Shown: piece by piece, positions 23,080-34,364 of the stretch
Layout: every line of letters begins with the position of its first letter
Position numbering within the stretch: the first letter of the stretch is position 1
From: Bos javanicus
Taxonomy: Eukaryota > Chordata > Mammalia > Artiodactyla > Bovidae
Length of the DNA: 64,000 nt
Reading direction: 5' to 3'
Assembly: GCF_032452875.1 (NCBI RefSeq)
Contig: NC_083897.1
Span: forward strand, 5,686,854-5,750,853
Notes under the pieces: generated by a model
The model's input: the letters and a program-made list of their open reading frames with translations, nothing else
What the model was told of the DNA's origin: nothing
Databases searched by the model: none
Made by a program: the position numbers and the translations under genes

Positions 23080-24100
23080 TCAGTTCAGTTCAGTCGCTCA
23101 GTCGTGTCCAACTCTTTGCGACCCCATGAACCGCAGCACTCCAGGTCTCCCTGTCCATCACCAACTCCCAAAGTCCACCCAAACCATGTCCATGGACTCG
23201 GTGATGCCATCCAACCATCTCATCGTCTGTCATCCCCTTCTCCTGCCCTCAGTCTTTCCCAGCATCAGGGTCTTTTCCAATGACTCAGCTCTTTGCATGA
23301 GGTGGCCAAAGTATTGGAGTTTCAGCTTCAAAATCAGTCCTACCAATGAACACCCAGGACTGATCTCCTTTAGGATGGACTGGTTGGATCTCCTTGCAGT
23401 TCAAGGGACTCTCAAGAGTCTTCTCCAACACCACAGTTAAAAAGCATCAAGTCTTCAATGCTCAGCTTTCTTTATAGTCCAACTCTCACATCCATACATG
23501 ACTACTGGAAAAACCATAGCCTTGACTAGATGGACCTTTGTTGACAAAGTAATGTCTCTGCTTTTTAGTATGCTGTCTAGGTTGGTCATAACTTTCCTTC
23601 CAAGAAGTAAGCATCTTTTAATTTCATGGTGGCTGCAGTCACTATCTACAGTGATTTTGGAGCCCCAAAAATAAAGTCAGCCACTGTTTCCCCATCCATT
23701 TGCCATGAAGTGATGGGACCGGATTACATGATCTTAGTTTTCTGGATGTTGAGCTTTTAAGCCAACTGTTTCACTCTCTTCTTTCACTTTCATCAAGAGG
23801 CTCTTTAGTTGTTCTTCACTTTCTGACATAAGGGTGGTGTCATCTGCATATCTGAGGTTATTGATCTTTCTCCCAGCAATCTTGATTCCAGTTTGTGCTT
23901 CCTCCAGCCCAGCATTTCTCATGATGTACTCTGCATATAAGTTAAATAAGCAGGGTGACAATATACAACCTTGACGTACTCCTTTTCCTATTTGGAACCA
24001 GTCTGTTTTTCCATATCCAGTTCTAACTGTTGCTTCCTGATCTGCATATAGGTTTCTCAAGAGGCAGGTCAGGTGGTCTGCTATTCCCATCTCTTTCAGT
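23080..24100 (-). mobile_element. BovB LINE, 1.0 kb 3' fragment
   Basis: 5'-truncated BovB in antisense, with the (GTTCA)n complement of its AACTGA-type tail at 23082-23097. A minus frame at 23734-24090 (118 codons) is reverse transcriptase and includes the YADD catalytic motif. Downstream frames are broken, including a TGA at 23455-23457. Confidence 0.95.
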
Positions 24101-24324
24101 GAGTGAATAAAACCAGCATGGGTGTCCTAGTAGGCAGCACACAACAATGAAGCAACCTGGAAAGAGGGCACGTTTTCAGAAATATGGTCTCAGGCAGATA
24201 ATATTGTTTGGGTTAAAGATGGGCAAAGAGGCCTAGTTTCTAGTTGTAAAACACATCCAAACATCAGCTGCTACTGCCTTGCGGTAAACAGGAAGTCCAT
24301 TGATAGCATAGAAGGGGCACTGTG

Positions 24325-24462
24325 GTCTCCCCTTTGTGATTGGAAGTTCCATGAGCCAGAAACCATGTCTAGTTTTTCCTCTGATGTGTCTGTAGCACCT
24401 AGCACAGTCTCAGCCAGTTGTAAAGTAGACATTCCCTAAACGTTGGTTGAATGAAATAATCT
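24325..24462 (+). repeat. L2 LINE 3' terminus
   Basis: Follows the L2 3' end from 'gaagttccatgag' to the terminal 'gttggttgaatgaa' (24443-24456). Confidence 0.75.
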
Positions 24463-24464
24463 CA

Positions 24465-24640
24465 TCAAATCCTTATAGTTGATCTATGGGATAGTTACCA
24501 AGTTGACCCCTAGTTTAAGTGAGGACTCTGAAGCCCATCAACGCTGTGTACCTTGCTCAATCCTGCACAGCTATTCATAGAAGAGCTAGCATTCATGCCC
24601 AGTTTAGGGGACTCCAGAGTGCCGGCTCTTAGGTGCTCTC
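24465..24640 (-). repeat. MIR SINE remnant
   Basis: Reverse-complement MIR. 'gaggactctgaagcccatc' matches the gaggaaactgag block and 'gactccagagtgccggctctta' the distal end. Confidence 0.7.
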
Positions 24641-25440
24641 TTTCCTTCCCTAATGTAAATATTCTAATCTTTGTGGAAGTCACCCTGAGAGTGAAAAGGG
24701 CAGGGCTTGAGAGGGCATAGGAGAGCAAAGGGTGGCTACTTAGGCACCACTGGGGTGCCTTCCCCTCCCCCATAAACTCTATTGGTGCCGGCAGCTGCAG
24801 TTTGGGGCCCACGCCTGAAGGTGAGCAGTGCCCTTGCTGTGCTGGCATTCCTCCCTAAGCCGGTGATTCATTCTGGCTGAGCACCTCAGTTATATTCATT
24901 AGTTTCCTATTCATTAAGCTCAATGTAATAACTGCCATTTTAGCTGGTTTTGGGGATAAGGGTTGAATAAAGCACTGCAATGAAAAAATTGCTAGCATAA
25001 ATGAAGAAGATCTTCCCTATCCAAACCAGCTTGAAACACTCTTTCAATGTGAGGAGATCCACAAGCAGTCTCTCTGGTCTGACTTTCCACTGGCCCCACG
25101 CCTATGTGGGGCAAGTAGCTGCCTTCCTGCTGTGAAGTGAGGGGCGTAGAAGTCCTGGATTACCATCAAGTCTCCCCACCCCTTATATGTGCCACGGTAT
25201 TTTGAACCTTCATTGCTTCAGGTTAAGGGACCTAAGGCCTTATTAAACTTTAAATGTACCCTCTTGGGTCACTCAAGTGACTATCGGCTGTTAGCATCTC
25301 ATTAGCAACTCTTGCCCTATTTCCTTTATTGTCCCTCTTCCTCAGCTTTTCCCAGGTAAGCCCACATATATCCAAAAGTACAGATTTGGTCATGCCTCCT
25401 GAGCCAATTCTGAATGAAAAAAGAAGCAATAATCACGAAT
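24641..25440. other. Unassigned 0.8 kb
   Basis: Moderately GC-rich at first, then AT-rich. No exon structure recognised. Confidence 0.4.
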
Positions 25441-25684
25441 CACAATTGTTAACATTTATTGAGTACTTACTGTGTGCTGGGTACCATGTTAAGCACTTTA
25501 CATGTATTATGTCAGTTTAATTTTTAGAACAACTCAATGAGATTTTGGTCATGCTTATTTTATGGAGGGCCAACTAGAGGCACAGTAAAGTAAGCAAATT
25601 GCCTGAGGCTACATAGTTTGGACAAGTTAGAATTTAAATCCAGATGGCTTGATCTCAGAGCTCATTATCTTAACTGTCCTGCAA
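25441..25684 (-). repeat. MIR SINE, nearly full length
   Basis: Reverse-complement MIR from 'atttattgagtacttactgtgtgctggg' region (25455) to the distal 'gagctcattatcttaac' (25657). Confidence 0.85.
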
Positions 25685-25879
25685 TATGGCATTTGTCAGC
25701 CTCAGTCTGATCATTTGAAATTGTGTAATTCTTTATCTCCAGACATGGTAGACTTGTGAACTCTGAACTACATGATCTTTAAGTCACAGGAAGAGAGGGC
25801 TGAGGAAAATAAATGGCTTTCAGAAGTGGGCTAGTGGAAGGCAAGGGTAACGAAGCAGTTCTGTCACATTTTTTTAAGT

Positions 25880-25968
25880 TATAATAACCAGCACTTATTG
25901 TGCACTTACTCTGTGCCAAGCATTGTGCAATGTTCATTATTTGTATTAACTTCTCTGGAGGCAGTAAT
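25880..25968 (-). repeat. MIR fragment
   Basis: Reverse-complement MIR 3' end ('agcacttattgtgcacttac', 'gccaagcattgtgc'). Confidence 0.7.
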
Positions 25969-26353
25969 TTCAGAGGTCTAGCCTAGGTCTCCATCTCTAG
26001 TTTATAAGTGCATTTTGAGTATGTGCAGAAACTGCCTTTATGCAGATGCCAAGAGCTCTGAGACCAAAAGCCATGAAGTGCCATCTTAAAATATGAGGTG
26101 TCATGAAATTTTGACACAACAGTGCTTAGGTATACAAAAGAAGCATCTTCTGTCTTGTGGTTTGCAGGACAAAAATCAACAATGCTTATTTTATACTTGA
26201 AAATTTGGGCTTTAATGAAGTTAGAAAGATAGGTAAAGGAAGAACTAGCTCCCTCTTAGGCAAGATTTGTTCAGCGTGCCATTAGTCAGCAATACCAAAG
26301 GATCAGGAATGTATTAATATCTCAATGTGTACATGAGGCGGTTTCTTCAGATG
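25969..26353. other. Unassigned
   Basis: No supported feature. Confidence 0.4.
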
Positions 26354-26622
26354 CTACTGCTAAGTCACTTCAGTCGTGTCCGACTCTGTGCGACCCCATG
26401 GACGGTAGCCCACCAGGCACCCCCGTCCCTGGGATTCTCCAGGCAAGAACACTGGAGTGGGTTGCCATTTCCTTCTCCAATGCATGAAAGTGAAAAGTGA
26501 AAGTGAAGTCACTCAGTCGTGTCCGACCCTCAGTGACCCCATGGACTGCAGCCTTCCAGGCTCCTCCATCCATAGGATTTTCCAGGCAAGAGTACTGGAG
26601 TGGGGTGCCATTGCCTTCTCCG
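26354..26622 (-). mobile_element. BOV-A2 SINE, full dimer
   Basis: Both monomers. The (GCT)n tail is reduced to two interrupted units. Perfect 11-bp duplication ttcttcagatg at 26343-26353 and 26623-26633. Confidence 0.95.
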
Positions 26623-26727
26623 TTCTTCAGATGAGCCACAGCTATTACCCTTGACCCTCAGCAGGATTTCCCTGCACAGTTCTACAGATGAACAAATTAT
26701 ATTTGACTTAGTAAGCCTGTTTCTAGG

Positions 26728-26905
26728 TCATTGTTTCTTAAAGTACAATGTATAAACCACCACTATCAGAACTATATGGGGCATATGTTGAACATGTAGA
26801 CTTCTGGGCCTTACCCACCCTAGACTTATGAGTCAGAATCTCTGGAGGTAGGCTCTGGAAATCTCCGTGTTTAACACATGCTTTATTTCGAACTACTGCT
26901 CAACA
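26728..26905 (+). repeat. MER5A-like hAT element
   Basis: Recognisable along its length: 'gacttctgggccttaccc' and 'gagtcagaatctctgg' match the MER5A centre. Confidence 0.65.
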
Positions 26906-26924
26906 CTTTCTACAGTTTTGCCTC

Positions 26925-27040
26925 ATTTGAAATGCTTTTTCCCTTAACCTTGCCAGTGAAACTCCTGCTCATTTCTCAAGATGCAGTTCAAAGGGAGTCT
27001 CCTCAGTGAGGCCATCTTGATACCCTTCCCTCATTTCCAT
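26925..27040 (+). repeat. L2 LINE fragment
   Basis: Matches the L2 region encoding the end of ORF2 ('aatgctttttcccttaacc', 'gagtctcctcagtgaggcc'). Confidence 0.6.
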
Positions 27041-27610
27041 CATATAGGTTAGCCATGGAGTGGGGGGCATGGGGCATCAGAACTGGGGTTCAAGGAAGAG
27101 TTGAGAGAACTGAAATGGGATAACTGGAGCAGAGCTGGAGGACAGACTCTGAATTTTACAGGGAGATTTTGCCCTAGGTTTTCACATGTGAAAATACTAT
27201 AAGGGAGAGAAACTGGATAAACCAACAGCAAAGTAACAACAGATCTGATTAGTCAGAGCATTGAATTCTGGTCACATAGCAACCATGTTTGAGGAGGAGG
27301 CTTGGTGGCCATATCAGGACAAGGAAGTAGGAGGAAAAAGGAGACAAAATGCCCACTTGACAACGGCCTCAAGAGTGGGGAGGGATAAACTTATTTTAAG
27401 AACTTCAGAAAAATCTTGTGAAAAACTGTATAAATATATTGCTTGCACATGTATGTAACATTTTGAATGTATGTATCCTGGGATTCAGTTACTATTGTCA
27501 CTATGTTTTCTCGACCATCAGTAGTGAAGTATAGCTGTTGTCATGTGGAGGTCTGAGAAAATGTTTGATGGTAAAGGGGGGTTCTCATATTTTCTGAAAA
27601 CAACTGGAAA
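27041..27610. other. Unassigned
   Basis: No supported feature. The short frames at 27261-27458 and 27049-27231 are not recognised. Confidence 0.4.
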
Positions 27611-27975
27611 CGAAACCTAATGTCTAAGTCAGTTTGGGCTGCTATAAAATAATACCATGATACGGATGCTTAAAACAACAGAAATGTATTTCTTGTGGTT
27701 CTGGAAGCTGGAAGGCTGATATATCAAGGGATCAGCATAGTTGGGATTCTTGGTGAGGGCCTGCTCCCTGGTTCTTCTTGCTGTGCCTTCACAGTGGTAG
27801 AAGGGATGCTGAGAGCTCTGTGGGCCTTTTATAAGGGTACTAATCTTATTCATGAGAGCTCCATCCTCATGAACTAATCACTTTCCTAGAGCCCCATTTC
27901 CAATACTATCACAGTGGGCATTAAGATTTCAACTTAAAATTCTGGCGGAACACAGATATTTAGTCCATAACACCT
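27611..27975 (+). repeat. LTR-like interspersed repeat
   Basis: Matches, nearly end to end, a common mammalian repeat beginning 'cagtttgggctgctataa' (27629) and ending 'tagtccataac' (27961-27971). I take it to be an ERVL/MaLR-type LTR but am unsure of the family name. Confidence 0.6.
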
Positions 27976-28734
27976 AGTTATAAGAAACCTCAGTGTACAA
28001 ACAATTTGAGAAAGTCTTGAAAAGAAAGGTGGAAGCCAATCATTGCTGGTCGATTAGCTCTTCTGGTAAGAGGTAAATACCAGCAGAACTGGGCTCGGCC
28101 ATGGTGAGAGTAGAAGCAGTTTGTTTTCCCCGCCAGGGTCACCATTCTGGTCTTCTGTCTATGCCTGCCTGCCCTCACAACTCATTCCTCTGGCACCCAG
28201 AAGTGCTTCTATAGGTGGTGGACTGTGATCTCTTACTGCCATGAGACATGACTACCAGAAAAACTGGTTTGTGCATAAGCCTTTTTACCATAAGTTTTTA
28301 CTCCTTTCCTACCAATTTTCTGTCATGCTAAATGAGGTACCTGACATCCATGAACGTTAGGCCCATCTCCCAGCAGATATAAGGAGACAGAAATGGCAAA
28401 AAGTCACATATTGGTAAAAATGATGTTGGGTGTCATAGTGCTCATTGTTTTGAAATTATAGAGCCTTTAGTTATTTAAAAGCCAGTTTCATGATCTCCCT
28501 CATTTTAGGAAGAAAAGCATCTAGTCAAACTAAAAGGACTTGGCAAGAATAAACTTGTCATCTACAGATAAACTGCTTTGTGACATGGAATGATCTTGTT
28601 GCCTTGAGCCCTCATTAATCTGTGTTCCTCAAACTCACTGTGTGTGGACATGATAGGTAGTTTTAGTTTGGTGGAAGTGCAACAGGGTTTATACCACCCC
28701 TGAGGTTCTTAAACCATTCTCAGAGGGCTCATGC
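27976..28734. other. Unassigned
   Basis: Single-copy-looking DNA without a supported gene. Confidence 0.4.
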
Positions 28735-28745
28735 AATCATACAAT

Positions 28746-29019
28746 GCTGCTAAGTCTGCTAAGTCACTTCAGTCGTGTCCGACTCTGTGCGACCCCATAG
28801 ATGGCAGCCCACCAGGCTCCCCTGTCCCTGGATTCTCCAGGCAAGAACGCTGGAGTGGGTTGCCATTTCCTTCTCCAATGCATTAAAGTGAAAAGTGAAA
28901 GTGAAGTCGCTCAGTCCTGTCCGACTCTTCACGACCCCATGGACTGCAGCCTACCAGGCTCCTCCGTCCATGGGATTTTCCAAGCAATAGTACTGGAGTG
29001 GTGTGCCATTGCCTTCTCC
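28746..29019 (-). mobile_element. BOV-A2 SINE, full dimer
   Basis: Both monomers. Perfect 11-bp target-site duplication aatcatacaat at 28735-28745 and 29020-29030. Confidence 0.96.
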
Positions 29020-29249
29020 AATCATACAATAACAGAGCTCATTATTTTCCAAAGCCTTCGTTTCATACTTGGGGACACTGAGGACTGGAGAGGCCTCAAA
29101 TTGTGAAATATCAATGTTTGAAGGCATTCTAATCTAGTCAAGGGACTAGCTCATACACAGTTAGCACATGAGGCAGGGCCACATTCCTGAGAGAATGTGT
29201 CATCATGGTTATGTTTAAAGCTTGGAACTTAACTATGTTGCCAGTACCC

Positions 29250-29405
29250 TTAGAAGCTCTTTACAAATGGTAATACCTATGACATATTCACAACATACCT
29301 ATGAGGCAGGTAATGTTATTTTCAGTTTCATTTCATAGAGAATAAGTCATTTCCCCATTGCCACTCAACTATGAAATAAGTGTTTTTTTAACCTAAATCT
29401 CAGTG
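29250..29405 (-). repeat. MIR remnant
   Basis: Diverged reverse-complement MIR ('acctatgaggcaggtaatg' block at 29299). The stretch before it (29040-29210) may be a further MIR-like relic. Confidence 0.55.
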
Positions 29406-29529
29406 TTTTGAGATTTTGGGGAGGATTAGTAGACATCATACATGTGAGGTTCTTCACAAAGGCTTCAGATGAGTGTAAATGCTCATAATTATGGATATTT
29501 ATTTATTTATTTTTACTACATGTTGTAAT

Positions 29530-29710
29530 GGGAAAAAAGTAGATTCTGAAGTTAGACATACCTGAGTTTCAATTCAGACTCTGCCAGTAACTGGTTGAGT
29601 GATCTCTGAGAGCTTCACTCTCCTTGTCTGTGAAATGAATATGATAGTATTTCACAGGGCTGATGTGGAGATGATCCTGGTATGTATCTAATGAAATGTG
29701 TGGCATACAG
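29530..29710 (+). repeat. MIR SINE
   Basis: Plus-strand MIR: 'cctgagtttcaattcagac' at 29561 and 'gtgaaatgaatatgatagt' at 29630. Confidence 0.7.
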
Positions 29711-30062
29711 CAGACACTGTGTTAGTTTCTGGTGGCTGTTGTAACAAATCACCACAACATTAGTGGCTTAACACATATTTTATAGTTATAGAAATCAGAA
29801 AGGAGTTTTACAGAGCTAAAATCAAAGTGTCACCGTGGCTAGTTCCTCATAGAAACTTCAGGTAAGAGTTCGTGCCTTTTTCTTCCAGCTTCTGGTGGTG
29901 GTGGTTTGTTTTGTTTCTGGTAGTTGTTGATTGGCTTGTGGCCACATTATTTCAACCTCTGCTTTAGTTGTCCCATTGCCTTCTCTTCTCTGTGGTAGTA
30001 TTTCCCTCTGCATTGCTCTTCTAAGGATATTTGTGATGGCATTTAGGGCCCTTCTCAAGGCC

Positions 30063-31462
30063 GGTCAGTTCAGTGACTCAGTTGTGTCTGACTCTTTGCG
30101 ACCCCATAGACTGCAGCATGCCAGGCTTCCCTGTCCATTACTAACTGCTGGAGCTTGCTCAAACTCATGTCCATGAGTCGGTGATGCCATCCAATCATGT
30201 CATCCTCTCTCGTTCCCTTCTCCTCCTGCCTTCAATTTTTCCCAGCATCAGGGTCTTTTCCAGTGAGTCAGTTCTTCATATCAGGTGGTCAAAGTATTGG
30301 AGTTTCAGCATCAGTCCTTCCAATAAATATTCAGGATTGACTTCCTTTAGGATTGACTGGTTTGATCTCCTTGCAGTTCAAGGGACTCTCAAGTCTCCTC
30401 CAACACCACAGTTTAAAAGTATCAATTCTTCTTGGAGTTTCAGCATCAGTCCTTCCAATAAATATTCAGGATTGACTTCCTTTAGGATTGACTGGTTTGA
30501 TCTCCTTGCAGTTCAAGGGACTCTCAAGTCTCCTCCAACACCACAGTTTAAAAGTATCAATTCTTCAGTGCTCAGCTTTCTTTATGGTCCAATTCTCCCA
30601 TCCATATGTGACGACCTGAAAAACCATAGCTTTGACTATATGGATGTTTGTCAGCAAAGTAATGTCTCTGCTTCTTAATATGCTGTCAAGGTTTTTCATA
30701 GCTTTTCTTCCAAGGAGCAAGCGTCTTTTAATTTTATGGCTGCAGTAACCATCTGCAGTGATTTTGGAGCCCAAGAAGATAAAAGTCTCTCCCTGTTTCC
30801 ATTGTTTCCCTTCTATTTGCCATGAAGTGATGGGATGGGAAGCCATGATCTTCGTTTTTTGAATGTTGAGTTTTAAGCCAGCTTTTTCACTCTCCTCTTT
30901 TACTTTCAAGAGGCACTTTAGTTCCTCTTTGCTTTCTGCCATAAGGGTGGTGTCATCTGCATATCTGAGGTTATTGATATTTCTCCTGGCGATCTTGATT
31001 CCAGCTTGTATTTATCGAGCTCAGCTTTTCACATGATGTACTCTGCATATAAGTTGAATAAACTGGGTTACAATATACAGCCTTGACATACTCCTTTCCC
31101 AATTTTGAACCAGTCTATTTTTCCATGTCCAGTTCTAGCTGTTGCTTCGTGACCTGCATACAGGTTTCTCAGGAGGCAGATAAGGTGGTCTGGTATTCCT
31201 GTCTCTTGAAGAATTTTTCACAGTTTGTTGTGATCCACACAGTCAAAGGCTCTAATGTATTCAAGGAAGCAGAAGTAGACATTTTTCTGGAATTCTCTTT
31301 TTCTGTGATCCAACGGGTGTCAGCAATTTGATCGCTGGTTCCTCTGCCTTTTCTAAATCCAGCTTGAACATCTGGAAGCTCTCGGTTCAAGTACTGTTGA
31401 AGCCTGGCTTGGAGAATTTTGAGCGTTACTTTGCTAGCATGGGAAGTGAGTGTAATTGCACA
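30063..31462 (-). mobile_element. BovB LINE, 1.4 kb, with internal tandem duplication
   Basis: Antisense BovB reaching from the 3' end (30066) up to the reverse transcriptase region preceding the AFDCVDH motif (31200-31462). Several frames remain (30565-30942, 31169-31468), separated by stops and shifts. The frame at 30565 stops at the TGA shared by other copies. Positions 30297-30566 are an exact 135-bp duplication. A TCTCA(A)GG-like repeat flanks the element. Confidence 0.93.
30297..30566. repeat. Exact 135-bp tandem duplication inside BovB
   Basis: Unit 1 is 30297-30431, unit 2 is 30432-30566. I see no difference between them. The unit is 45 codons, so the plus-strand open frame at 30181-30678 reads through both. 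Confidence 0.97.
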
Positions 31463-31620
31463 TCTCATTTCATCTCAGGATAATCCAGAATAATCTTATC
31501 ACAAGACCCATAACTTAGTCATACCCACAAAGTCCCTTTTATCATATAAGGTAACATTAGCAGGTTCCATGCATGAGGACCTGGATATCTTCGGAAGACA
31601 ATTATTCAGCCTACCAGATG

Positions 31621-32434
31621 CTTAGTGACCCTTATCTTTATTAGCACTCAGGTCTTTTCAATACAGGGATGTTTCCTTTACATCCCGTTTTCTCAGATCA
31701 ACTTCCCATTGGCACTGTCTGTAGAGGATTCAGAAACAATAATGAAACTAAAGTTGATCTGCATTTTATCATCATACAGCAAAGATGCTAAACAACATCA
31801 GTGATAAGATATTCTTTCCAACTGGGCAGATAGCTCTTGCTGCATCCCCCACATTTGGTATACAGCTTGTCAGGACTAACTGTGAAGTCCTGGGATCCAG
31901 AGATACGGAGTGATTTGGGTACAATACTGTCTCCTTTCCTCTGCACATATTCCACCATTTATTCTTGTCCCCAAATTCTCTTCTATATCTGAGTAGCCGG
32001 TCATCTTCCACCTTATCCAAGGGTTCTGAGAGATCCTTTGAGGGTAACTGGCAGGTGATAACTGGATGGTGTCCTTTGCAACACTGGCCAGCAATCTCCA
32101 GTCCCTGCCCATTCTTCTTAGAAAGAGCTTCACAAGAAAGGTGTGGGGATGGATTCAGAGCTTCCTGTAGCCCTTAGTGTAGAATAAAAGAAATTATTCT
32201 TTATTGCCAGGAAATGAGGCAGAGATTGCCTGGTGGGAGGGTACATAAATTACTGTTATGACAAATGGAAAATGAAGATATAATTAGAAGATGAAGTAAA
32301 GATACAAGGAAAGCAAGACTTAGTCCCTCTGTGGTCTTTGCACCCATAGCTGAAATCTATTGCTAGATTTTCAAAAGGAGTTAGAGAACCAGAGGCTATG
32401 AGAGCTGCAAGAGACCTCAGACCATTCACGCTGA
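31621..32434. other. Unassigned 0.8 kb
   Basis: No recognised repeat or gene. Overlapping short frames at 31772-32177 on both strands are not recognised. Confidence 0.4.
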
Positions 32435-32520
32435 AGGCATCATTTTCCCTTTGAGTTAGATGAGGCCCCAAAGGAAGAAAAGACTTGTCCAAAGTTCCCC
32501 ATCCTGGCAGGGGTAGAAAT
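32435..32520 (-). repeat. MIR fragment, weak
   Basis: Resembles the reverse-complement MIR centre ('gatgaggccccaaagg', 'acttgtccaaag'). Confidence 0.45.
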
Positions 32521-32971
32521 ATCTTTTCTTATGTTTCAAGAGGCAGATCACAATTTGCTCAACACCTCTGTCTTTCTCACATTCACTCACACTTGCACAG
32601 TCATACACGCTCATTTCCTTTCTCTTGCCTATTAACTGATTTAAAAAAAAAATCATTTTCCAAGGATGTAACAACCTAGTTGTTTTCTTGGCTGTTTTTT
32701 TGGCATTCTCTTTAGTGTGATTCAGGCTGCCATATGTAAGGAATTGCAGTCCTAGTCATAGAATAATCTGGAGCTAGTTACAGTTGATTGGAATGCACCT
32801 TTTTAAACTACATGTAGAAATCCTATGAGGGCCATAATTGCAGTTTAATACTCGTCAGGGACCAGGTAGTTTGTCTGTTCCAGGATCTGACATCATATCC
32901 TAATCTTGGGTATCCTTTTGCAAAAAACTTTTTGTTGGACTCAATTAGAGTAAATACACATACATACATAC
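32521..32971. other. Unassigned
   Basis: No supported feature. Confidence 0.4.
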
Positions 32972-33891
32972 TGTCTGTCAGTTTAGTCTCACTGTTGTGT
33001 CCAACTCTTTGTGACCCCATAGACTAGCACACTAGGCTTCCCTGTCCATCACCAACTCCCAGAACTTGCTCAAACTCATGTCCATCGAGTCGGTGATGCT
33101 ATCCAACCATCTCATCCTTTCTCGACCCCTTCTCCTCCTGCCCTCAATCTTTCCCAGCATCAGGCTCTTTTCCAGTGAGTCAGTCCTTCGCATCAGGTGG
33201 CCAAAGTATTGGAGCTTCTACTTCAACATCAGTCCTTTCAATGAATATTCAGGACTGATTTCCTTTACGATGGACTGGTTGGATCTCCTTACAGTCCAAG
33301 GGACTCTCAAGAGTCTTCTCTAACACCACAGTTGAAAAGCATCAATTCTTCAGCACTCAGCTTTCATTATAGTCCAACTCTCACATCCATACATGATTAC
33401 TGGAAAAACCATAACTTTGACTAGACAGACCTTTGTCAGCAAAGTGATGTCTCTGCTTTTTAATATGCTGTCTAGGTTGGTCATAGCTTTTTTTCCAAGG
33501 AGCAAGCATCTTTTAATTTCATGGCTGCAGTCACCATCTGCAGTGATTTTGGAGCCCCCAAAATAAAGCCTGTCACTGTTCCCACTGTTTCCCCATCTAT
33601 TTGCCATGAAGTGATGGAAATGGATGCCATAATCTTAGTTTTCTGAATGTTGAGTTTTAAGCCAGCTTTTTCAGTCTCCTCTTTCACTTTTATCAAGAGG
33701 CTTTTCAGTTCTTTGCTTTCTACCATAAGGGTGGTGTCGTCTGCATATCTGAGGTTATTGATATTTCTCCTGGCAATCTTGATTCCAGCTTGTGCTTCAT
33801 CCAGCCTGGCATTTCGCATAATGTACTCTGCATATAAGTTAAATAAGCAGGGTGACAATATACAGCCTTGATGTACTCCTTTCCCAATTTG
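32972..33891 (-). mobile_element. BovB LINE, 0.9 kb 3' fragment
   Basis: Antisense BovB. Minus frames at 33350-33607 and 33481-33894 carry reverse transcriptase sequence including LRYADDTTLM, but in different frames, so at least one shift has occurred. The 33350 frame ends at the shared TGA. The 5' truncation point abuts a Tigger1 at 33892. Confidence 0.94.
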
Positions 33892-34364
33892 CAACTGTAC
33901 CTCACTTTATTGTGCTTTGCAGATATTGCATTTTTTAACACATCAAAGATTTGCAGCCACCCTGACTTAAGCAGGTCTGTCGGCACCATTTTCCTGACAG
34001 CACTTGCTTCGTCTGTGTCTCTGTGTCACATGTTGGTAATTCTCAGACTATTTCAAACTTTTCTCTTATTAGTATAATTGTTACAATGACCTTTCATCAT
34101 CAGTCTTTGATTTTGCTACCCCAAAATGATTATGACTCACTGAAGTCTCAGATGATGGTTGGAATTTTTTAGCAATAAAGTATTTTTAAATTAAGGCATG
34201 TACATTTTTTGTTTAGCCATAATGCTCTTGAACATTTAATAGAATAGCATAAACATAACTTTTGTATGCCTGGAAAGCCAAAAAATTCATGGGGCTCACT
34301 ACAGATTGAGATGGTCACTTCATTGCGGTGGGCTAGAGCCCGGTCGCAGTGTCCCCTCAGTCTG
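33892..34364 (+). repeat. Tigger1-type DNA transposon, internally deleted
   Basis: Left end ('tacctcactttattgtgctttgcag') joins directly to the distal end ('agatgatggttggaattttttagcaataaagtattttt' area at 34150-34190), missing the transposase. The right terminal part (34270-34364) is degraded. Confidence 0.8.

Larger units (their letters stand above)
29717..31620 (+). repeat. MLT2-type ERVL LTR remnant, split by a BovB
   Basis: Left part 29721-30062 begins 'gttagtttctggtggctg' and includes 'cttccagcttctggtgg'. Right part about 31470-31620 continues with 'gataatccagaataatctt' and ends at 'attcagcctacca'. The two parts are colinear once the BovB is removed. Confidence 0.6.

Noticed and set aside
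30181..30678. 165-codon plus-strand frame as a gene with two protein repeats
   Set aside because: It is the antisense of BovB, and the protein repeat is only the 135-bp DNA duplication.
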